DNA from: Roseovarius sp. MMSF_3281 | GTDB lineage: Bacteria > Pseudomonadota > Alphaproteobacteria > Rhodobacterales > Rhodobacteraceae | Assembly: GCF_030733685.1 (NCBI RefSeq) | Contig: NZ_JASHIM010000001.1 | Span: 248,001 to 312,000 of the forward strand | Direction: 5' to 3' | Length of the DNA stretch: 64,000 nt | Shown: piece after piece, positions 59,593 to 64,000 of the stretch | How the letters are laid out: each line of letters opens with the position of its first letter | Position numbering within the stretch: the stretch's first letter is position 1 | The notes under the pieces: model-generated | Databases searched by the model: none | Told to the model about the DNA's origin: nothing | Seen by the model: only the letters and a program-made list of their open reading frames with translations | Program-made: the position numbers and the translations under genes

Positions 59593-60636
59593 TCACGCCG
59601 CCCGGGCGCGATGCTTGGTCCATTGCTTCAGCCATGCCTCGCCAAAGCGCATGACCTCGTCTTTCGACGTCTCGGGTCCCAGTGAAACCCTCAGCGCACA
59701 GGCCGCGTCTTCGGGGGTGAACCCCATGGCCTCCAGCGTCCCGCTGGCGCGCACCTTTCCGCTGGAACAGGCCGAGCCGCTGGACACCGCAAAGCCTGCC
59801 AAATCCATCGCCATGACTTGCGTTTCGCCCTTCCATCCGGGCGTTATCATGCAAAGCGTATTGGGCAGCCGCGCGCTATCTTTCCCGACAAAAATAGTCT
59901 CTTTTGCCCCGTCTGCAATCACTTTTTCTAGAATCTTTCTAAATTCGGCAGTGCGCGCCCAAACTCCATCCGAAAGATCCCGCATGGCCGCCTCCGCCGC
60001 CGCGCCGAATCCGGCAATCCCGATAACGTTCTCGGTCCCCGACCGGCGGCCCATCTCTTGCCCCCCGCCCTTGATCCGCGCCGCCACCTCGGTGCCGCGC
60101 TTGACCACCAAGGCACCGACACCCTTTGGCCCACCAAGCTTGTGGGACGAGACAATCGCCATCTCGCACCCCGACCAGTTGAAGGCCAAGGGCAATTTGC
60201 CGAAGCCCTGCGTCATATCCGACATGGCCAGCCCCTCGGGCAGGTCCTGTATCACCCCGGTCTCCGAATTGGCCAGTTGCAACACCGATTGCGCCGGATC
60301 GCTCACCGTCACATGGCCATTCGAATCCACCGGCAAATCCGCCGTGATCCAGGCCTTGACCGCATCATGCTCCACCGCGGCCCCATGCAACCCCCGCCCG
60401 GCACAGGCCAAGGCCGCCGCTTCCGTGGCCCCCGAGGTAAAGATCACATCCGCCCCATCGGCCCCGAGTGCGGAGGCCACCTGCCCCCGGGCCCGCTCGA
60501 TCAGCCCCTTGGCCGCGCGCCCCTCGCCATGCACCGACGACGGGTTGCCGACCACGTCCATCGCCCGGATCATGGCCGCGCGCGCCTCGGCCCGCAAAGG
60601 GGCCGTCGCATTGTAGTCCAAATACACCCGGCTCAA
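59593..60636 (-). CDS. Cysteine desulfurase, IscS/NifS-type
   Basis: A 347-residue PLP enzyme of group I desulfurases. Landmarks are YLDYNATAPLRAEARAAMIR, VHGEGRAAKGLIERARGQVA, the PLP lysine in AIVSSHKLGGPKGVGALVVK, and the catalytic-loop Cys in SSGSACSSGKVRAS. It is shorter than IscS (about 400) and lacks an IscU partner here; it stands second in the iscR-suf operon. In Rhodobacterales this gene precedes sufB and is distinct from sufS at the operon end. The DNA at 59910-59945 is unusually AT-rich and holds an Irr-like palindrome. Confidence 0.93.
   Translation of the reverse strand: MSRVYLDYNATAPLRAEARAAMIRAMDVVGNPSSVHGEGRAAKGLIERARGQVASALGADGADVIFTSGATEAAALACAGRGLHGAAVEHDAVKAWITADLPVDSNGHVTVSDPAQSVLQLANSETGVIQDLPEGLAMSDMTQGFGKLPLAFNWSGCEMAIVSSHKLGGPKGVGALVVKRGTEVAARIKGGGQEMGRRSGTENVIGIAGFGAAAEAAMRDLSDGVWARTAEFRKILEKVIADGAKETIFVGKDSARLPNTLCMITPGWKGETQVMAMDLAGFAVSSGSACSSGKVRASGTLEAMGFTPEDAACALRVSLGPETSKDEVMRFGEAWLKQWTKHRARAA
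59927..59943. promoter_or_regulatory. Irr-box-like palindrome inside the first desulfurase gene
   Basis: TCTAGAA-TCT-TTCTAAA differs from the Irr/ICE consensus TTTAGAA-N3-TTCTAAA by one base. It lies within the coding sequence, about 360 bp before the sufB start. The surrounding 35 bp are AT-rich. It may be chance or a real internal iron-control site. Confidence 0.35.
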
Positions 60637-60680
60637 ACCGTCCGCTCTTTCTTCTTTTCACAAATATCCTGGGGGGAGCG

Positions 60681-60720
60681 TTGAAAACCGCAAGGTTTCA
60701 ACGTGGGGGGCAACGCCCCC
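60681..60720. repeat. Two hairpins between iscR and the desulfurase gene
   Basis: TTGAAAACC at 60681-60689 pairs with GGTTTCAA at 60694-60701 (one bulged base). GGGGGC at 60706-60711 pairs with GCCCCC at 60715-60720. They fill much of the 130-bp gap inside the iscR-suf operon. They may separate the levels of IscR and SUF proteins. Confidence 0.5.
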
Positions 60721-60766
60721 CGCCCGGGCGACGCCGAAGGCGGCGCAAATCCTCCGCGACCGGTCC

Positions 60767-61228
60767 TCATTCCTCATCCACCACGGCAAAGAATGTGGGC
60801 ACCGCCGGACACGGGGCCAAACCGTTGCCCACCACGTCGCTCAACCGGGTCTGGTGCAGGAAAACGTACACCTGTGCGCTCAACCCCTCCCACAAGCGGT
60901 TGGTCATCGACTGCGCCCGCGATCCGCTGGCCGCGCCCGAGGCACCGGCGCCCTTGTGCAGGGCATCCACGGTCTCATCCACCGCCGCCAGCACCTCGAA
61001 CACCCGGATTTCCGATGCCGGCCGTGACAGGCGATAGCCACCGCCCGGCCCACGGACCGAGGTCACCAGCTCGGCCCGCCGCAGCTTGACAAAAAGCTGC
61101 TCCAGATAGGGCAGGGAAATGTCCTGCCGCTTTGCAATATCGCTCAGCGTCACCAGTGTTTCGGCGTCCTGCAAGGCGATATCGACAAGCGCCACCATGG
61201 CGTAGCGGCCTTTTGTGCTCAGTTTCAT
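60767..61228 (-). CDS. iscR: Rrf2-family Fe-S regulator IscR, without the usual cysteine triad
   Basis: A 153-residue Rrf2 regulator. The winged HTH is LSTKGRYAMVALVDIALQDA, then LSDIAKRQDISLPYLEQLFV and SVRGPGGGYRLSRP. In E. coli IscR the [2Fe-2S] cluster is held by three Cys in the loop after the dimer helix; here this region (VDALHKGAGASGAASGSRAQ) has none. Only one Cys, in GLAPCPAVP near the C-terminus, is present. IscR of Rhodobacter sphaeroides is also of this single-Cys type and represses Fe-S genes. It heads the suf operon and has GGAGGAA upstream. Confidence 0.94.
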   Translation of the reverse strand: MKLSTKGRYAMVALVDIALQDAETLVTLSDIAKRQDISLPYLEQLFVKLRRAELVTSVRGPGGGYRLSRPASEIRVFEVLAAVDETVDALHKGAGASGAASGSRAQSMTNRLWEGLSAQVYVFLHQTRLSDVVGNGLAPCPAVPTFFAVVDEE

Positions 61229-61309
61229 GGCGCTTCCTCCGCGAATAGATTGACCTGACCCCGCGCAACGCTTATCTCGGCTAGGGTCTGGCCTGCCACG
61301 CTGGCCTAA

Positions 61310-61326
61310 TTTAGAACATTTCTAAG
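61310..61326. promoter_or_regulatory. Irr box (iron control element) before iscR-suf
   Basis: TTTAGAA-CAT-TTCTAAG matches the Irr/ICE consensus TTTAGAA-N3-TTCTAAA at 13 of 14 positions; the inner TTAGAA/TTCTAA is a perfect palindrome. It lies 82 bp upstream of iscR and 62 bp upstream of the divergent hydrolase. Irr acts when haem or iron is low in Rhizobiales and Rhodobacterales. Confidence 0.75.
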
Positions 61327-61387
61327 GTGCTTGAGCAATTCCGTCAAGAATACCGCCCACACCTTAGCAAGAAGGACAAGGGAATCC

Positions 61388-62041
61388 ATGCCCGAGGTAA
61401 TTTTTCCCGGCCCCGAGGGTCGGCTCGAAGGCCGCTATCACCCCCAAAAGGAAAAAGACGCCCCCATCGCCATCGTGCTGCACCCGCACCCGCAGTTCGG
61501 CGGCACGATGAACAACAAGGTCGTCTATAACCTGCATTACGCCTTTTACAACATGGGCTTCACCGTGCTGCGCTTCAATTTCCGCGGCGTGGGCCGAAGC
61601 CAGGGCGAATACGATCAAGGCGTTGGCGAACTTTCCGATGCCGCCTCGGCCCTCGATTATCTACAGTCGATGAACAACAACTCAAAGCACTGCTGGGTTG
61701 CGGGCTTCTCTTTCGGGGCCTGGATCGGCATGCAGCTTTTGATGCGCCGGCCCGAGATTACCGGATTCATCTCGGTATCGCCCCCCGCCAACATGTACGA
61801 TTTTTCCTTCCTTGCGCCCTGCCCTTCTTCGGGCTTGATCATCAACGGCGCGGCCGATCGCGTGGCACCCCCCGCCGACACGACGGCGCTGGTCTCGAAG
61901 TTGCAGGAACAGCAGGGTATCACCGTAACCCACGACGAGGTCGAAGGCGCCGGTCACTTCTTCGAAGAGCCGTACATGGATTCCATGATCGACAACGTGA
62001 CCGGTTACGTCAAACGCCGACTGACCGAATCCACGAGGTAA
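61388..62041 (+). CDS. Alpha/beta hydrolase, dienelactone-hydrolase-like
   Basis: A 217-residue hydrolase. ATG 61388 is preceded by AAGGGA; the longer frame adds a 19-residue unconserved stretch and would overlap the control region. Landmarks are IAIVLHPHPQFGGTMNNKVV, the nucleophile Ser in WVAGFSFGAWIGMQLL, Asp in INGAADRVAPPADT and His in EVEGAGHFFEE. The HPHPxxGGxMxN motif defines a conserved proteobacterial family whose substrate is unknown. It is divergent from iscR with the Irr box between, which suggests iron-linked expression, although this may serve only the suf side. Confidence 0.88.
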   Translation: MPEVIFPGPEGRLEGRYHPQKEKDAPIAIVLHPHPQFGGTMNNKVVYNLHYAFYNMGFTVLRFNFRGVGRSQGEYDQGVGELSDAASALDYLQSMNNNSKHCWVAGFSFGAWIGMQLLMRRPEITGFISVSPPANMYDFSFLAPCPSSGLIINGAADRVAPPADTTALVSKLQEQQGITVTHDEVEGAGHFFEEPYMDSMIDNVTGYVKRRLTESTR

Positions 62042-62044
62042 CCC

Positions 62045-62293
62045 ATGGGTGTCACCGAGGACTTGGCCGATGAACTGGCTTTGGACGTTATCAAGTATGT
62101 CGACGCCACCGGCGACGACAGCATCATTTCCGATATCGTCAAGCTGCTCGGTGCCACCTCGCAAACCGCCGAAGAGGCCTTTTTGACCTCGATGCGCGTG
62201 CGCCGCGCCAATATCGCGGCGCGCAAATTGCTTCTTGATCGCGCCAAGGCGTTCAAAGCCAAGGCCGAAAGCGGGTCAGGCAGTGCCGGCTGA
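62045..62293 (+). CDS. Small helical protein of unknown function
   Basis: An 82-residue soluble protein, starting three bases after the hydrolase stop, so almost certainly in the same transcript. Its sequence (MGVTEDLADELALDVIKYVD, ISDIVKLLGATSQTAEEAFL) is predicted to be helical, with a basic middle (RVRRANIAARKLLLDRAKAF) and a Ser/Gly-rich tail. I recognise no family. The tight coupling with the hydrolase suggests a shared process. Confidence 0.75.
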   Translation: MGVTEDLADELALDVIKYVDATGDDSIISDIVKLLGATSQTAEEAFLTSMRVRRANIAARKLLLDRAKAFKAKAESGSGSAG

Positions 62294-62309
62294 ACCGTTT
62301 CGCCCTTAG

Positions 62310-62340
62310 CTGGGGATCAGGTTAAGGGCGGACCGCTTTA
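62310..62340. repeat. Dispersed intergenic repeat, partial copy C
   Basis: CTGGGGATCAGGTTAAGGGC followed by GGACCGCTTTA resembles the right end of the element at 15791-15906 (CTCAGGTTAAAGGCGGAACGCTTTA) with few mismatches. Only the right third seems present. It lies in the gap between convergent genes. Confidence 0.45.
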
Positions 62341-62424
62341 ACGGCGGAACGGTTACGACGACGATACCGATAGCGCACGCCCTCGCCGACCTCCCGGGAA
62401 TCGGCATCCCGATTCGGTTTGACG

Positions 62425-64000
62425 TTACTGCGGCGCATCGGTTTCAGGCGGTACCGTCAGTTCGACACTCGCTGTAAACCCCTCGGGCAAGTACGACAGC
62501 CGGCGTTCGATGATGTCGCGTTGGCGGGGGCCGCTCACGCGCCCGCGCAGGCGGATCACGTCGCTATCCACCTCCAATGCACCGCGTTCGAGCATCGAAA
62601 GCGCCACGATTCCGGCCCGCGCCGCGCCCCACCATTCCGGGCTGGCCAAGACATCGGCAAAACTCAGATCGTCGGCCTGCACCTCGCGCCCAAAGATCGC
62701 CCCCTGCGAGGCCACCCCGAGATCCCGCGGCACTTTCCCGGCGCTGACCACCGCTTGGCCATCGAACTGCATCGTCAAGTAGAATGGGCGCCCGTCATCC
62801 AGGAAGTCCAACACGATATCCGGGGTGTAACCCTCTGGCATATCGCCAAAAATTTCTTTCACCGAAGCACCGGCATCAGGATCGCGCAACAAGGCATCAA
62901 GCCGCAACTGGCGTTCGTCAATCGACAGCTTGCCTTGCTCGGCCAGCGCCAAGGCCTTCACGCCTTTGTCCACCGCCCCGGAAAACCTCGGCTTGACCGG
63001 AAGATAGGCCACCGCAATTCCGTCATCCATGACAGGTGCGCCAAAAGTCTCGGCCATGGCGGCGATGTCCATTTCCTCCGGCAGTTTTCCCTTGGCGCGG
63101 GCCGTTTTTCCATCCCATTCCAACAGCAGTCGCGCCGGGCTGCCATCGTCTTTCAGCGTCAAATCCAGATCCACGACAACCTGGTCCGCAAGCGGGCGCA
63201 GCGCCGCTTCGATCCTGGCGCGCTCATCCGGGCCGAACGCCTGGCCCGAAAGGCGCAACCGCCCGTTCCGAACCCGCATTTCCCCCGCGTCGAACACCCC
63301 GAGCGCCTCCAGCCCCCGCGTCGCCGCGTCCCACCATGCCGGATTGGCCGAAACCTGGGCCAAGGTCATGTCGGATGCCGTCATTGGATGGCCCAGAAAA
63401 GCCCCTTGGGTGCGCAGGTTCAGATCATTCGGCACCTTGCCCGTGGCTTCGGCCTTGGCGCCATCGAATGTCACGGTCAAATCAAACGGTTGACCATCAT
63501 CCATCTGGATCACATCGACGCTTGCGATCATTTCCTCGGGCAATTCGGCCATCACATCCTGTACCTGCGCCATGGCCCGGTCCGACCACGCCTCGCCGTT
63601 CAGGCTCAGGCTGCGGCCGGTCACGCTCAGATGCCCGATCCGCAGATGGCTCAAGGCCTGCACCCCAAGACGCAGGGCCGTGTCCCAATCCGCCACGGGG
63701 GCGGAAACAGGGCTTCGCGCCACCTCGGAAAGGTCATAATCGGCGATTGTCATGCCCTCGGGCAGCTTGCCCGCGAAACGAATATTTCCCTCCACGCTGC
63801 GCCGTGCCGAAAGGCGCATCGGGCTGCCGTCATCCAGCAAATCCATATCGACAGACAGGTTGAACGCCGCCGGTGCCGCCTCAAGCAGGCGCTCGGCGCG
63901 ACCGGCGTCCAGCGGCGTAAGGGCGGTTGCCTCAAGCGTCACCGCATGATCTTCCATCACCACGCGCCCGGCCTCAAGATGGCCTGCGGCCTGCGCCACC
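62425..64000 (-). CDS. Repeat protein with four BON/OmpA-like modules (C-terminal part, runs off the window)
   Basis: The last about 525 residues of a longer minus-strand gene whose start lies beyond 64000. The visible part consists of four modules of 111-117 residues. Each contains a DDG-P core followed by a strand ending in DG or similar (MDLLDDGSPMRLS, QMDDGQPFDLTVTFDG, TLKDDGSPARLLLEWDG, FLDDGRPFYLTMQFDG), then GKxP, then a PxWW or related helix (NPAWWDAATRGLEALG, SPEWWGAARAGIVALS). Similar modules occur in Rhodobacterales OmpA-family proteins, likely periplasmic. This copy ends VELTVPPETDAPQ with no OmpA domain after it. The role is unknown. Confidence 0.65.
   Translation of the reverse strand, partial: VAQAAGHLEAGRVVMEDHAVTLEATALTPLDAGRAERLLEAAPAAFNLSVDMDLLDDGSPMRLSARRSVEGNIRFAGKLPEGMTIADYDLSEVARSPVSAPVADWDTALRLGVQALSHLRIGHLSVTGRSLSLNGEAWSDRAMAQVQDVMAELPEEMIASVDVIQMDDGQPFDLTVTFDGAKAEATGKVPNDLNLRTQGAFLGHPMTASDMTLAQVSANPAWWDAATRGLEALGVFDAGEMRVRNGRLRLSGQAFGPDERARIEAALRPLADQVVVDLDLTLKDDGSPARLLLEWDGKTARAKGKLPEEMDIAAMAETFGAPVMDDGIAVAYLPVKPRFSGAVDKGVKALALAEQGKLSIDERQLRLDALLRDPDAGASVKEIFGDMPEGYTPDIVLDFLDDGRPFYLTMQFDGQAVVSAGKVPRDLGVASQGAIFGREVQADDLSFADVLASPEWWGAARAGIVALSMLERGALEVDSDVIRLRGRVSGPRQRDIIERRLSYLPEGFTASVELTVPPETDAPQ

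Overview
The window is chromosomal DNA of an alphaproteobacterium, almost certainly a Rhodobacterales (Roseobacter-group) species. The evidence is high GC with Rhodobacteraceae-type gene sets: a C4-pathway 5-aminolevulinate synthase behind an FNR box, a fused ispDF, the dusB-ntrB-ntrC-ntrY-ntrX-trkA-trkH-hfq-hflX neighbourhood, an APS-reductase-type cysteine operon, and an iscR-suf operon whose IscR lacks the usual cysteine triad. Most of the window is ordinary core genome. Species-level identity cannot be read from it.

Layout. 1-3.0 kb: end of a solute-binding protein, an entericidin-like lipoprotein, a DUF4274 protein, a secreted beta-sandwich protein, DUF1330 and two tandem TerB-like paralogues. 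3.1-6.4 kb: a complete polar amino-acid ABC importer. 6.5-13.2 kb: ispG and a rodZ-like gene, hemA, an M20 dipeptidase, a haloacetate-dehalogenase-like hydrolase and a small membrane protein. 13.2-15.8 kb: four tRNA genes, small membrane or secreted proteins and an HU-like protein. 16-22.2 kb: lon (with a sigma-32-like promoter), tgt, a protease-RimK fusion, sufT-like and sufA-like genes. 22.2-29 kb: tpiA, then a sulfate-assimilation operon (cysG, DUF2849, cysI, cysH, DUF934) with a divergent Lrp-type regulator, then fpr. 29-31.6 kb: an 11-residue-repeat membrane-anchored protein, infC with an apparent AUA start, and a methyltransferase. 31.6-33 kb: an AT-richer accessory patch with one HEPN-like gene. 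33-49.2 kb: hflX, hfq, trkH, trkA, a small inserted HxlR/tautomerase/truncated-haemoglobin block, the NtrYX and NtrBC two-component systems, dusB, ispDF, pgpA and pncC. 49.2-53.3 kb: MmgE/PrpD, a COQ10/RatA-like protein, hpt, tRNA-Arg and a membrane-bound spermidine-synthase-like protein. 53.3-61.2 kb: the iscR-suf operon with an Irr-type iron box upstream. 61.4-64 kb: a hydrolase, a small unknown and the end of a repeat-rich protein.

How the parts connect. Several blocks serve iron-sulfur, haem and sulfur metabolism. The suf operon builds clusters, sufT/sufA sit 31 kb away, cysG/cysI/cysH need siroheme and Fe-S clusters, ispG is an Fe-S enzyme, and hemA starts tetrapyrrole synthesis. The visible control sites fit this theme: a near-perfect Irr box before iscR-suf, a second Irr-like site inside the first desulfurase gene, and an FNR box before hemA.

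No new defence system, phage, insertion sequence or CRISPR array is visible. The most unusual signals are repeats. A short GTAC-cored palindromic repeat lies between rimK and sufT and also, in frame, inside the ispD coding sequence. Batteries of perfect palindromes separate convergent genes, and a roughly 100-bp intergenic repeat with inverted ends is present in several copies. Single-gene oddities are the AUA start of infC, the missing GAFTGA loop in both NtrC and NtrX, the protease-RimK fusion and the HEPN-like accessory gene.
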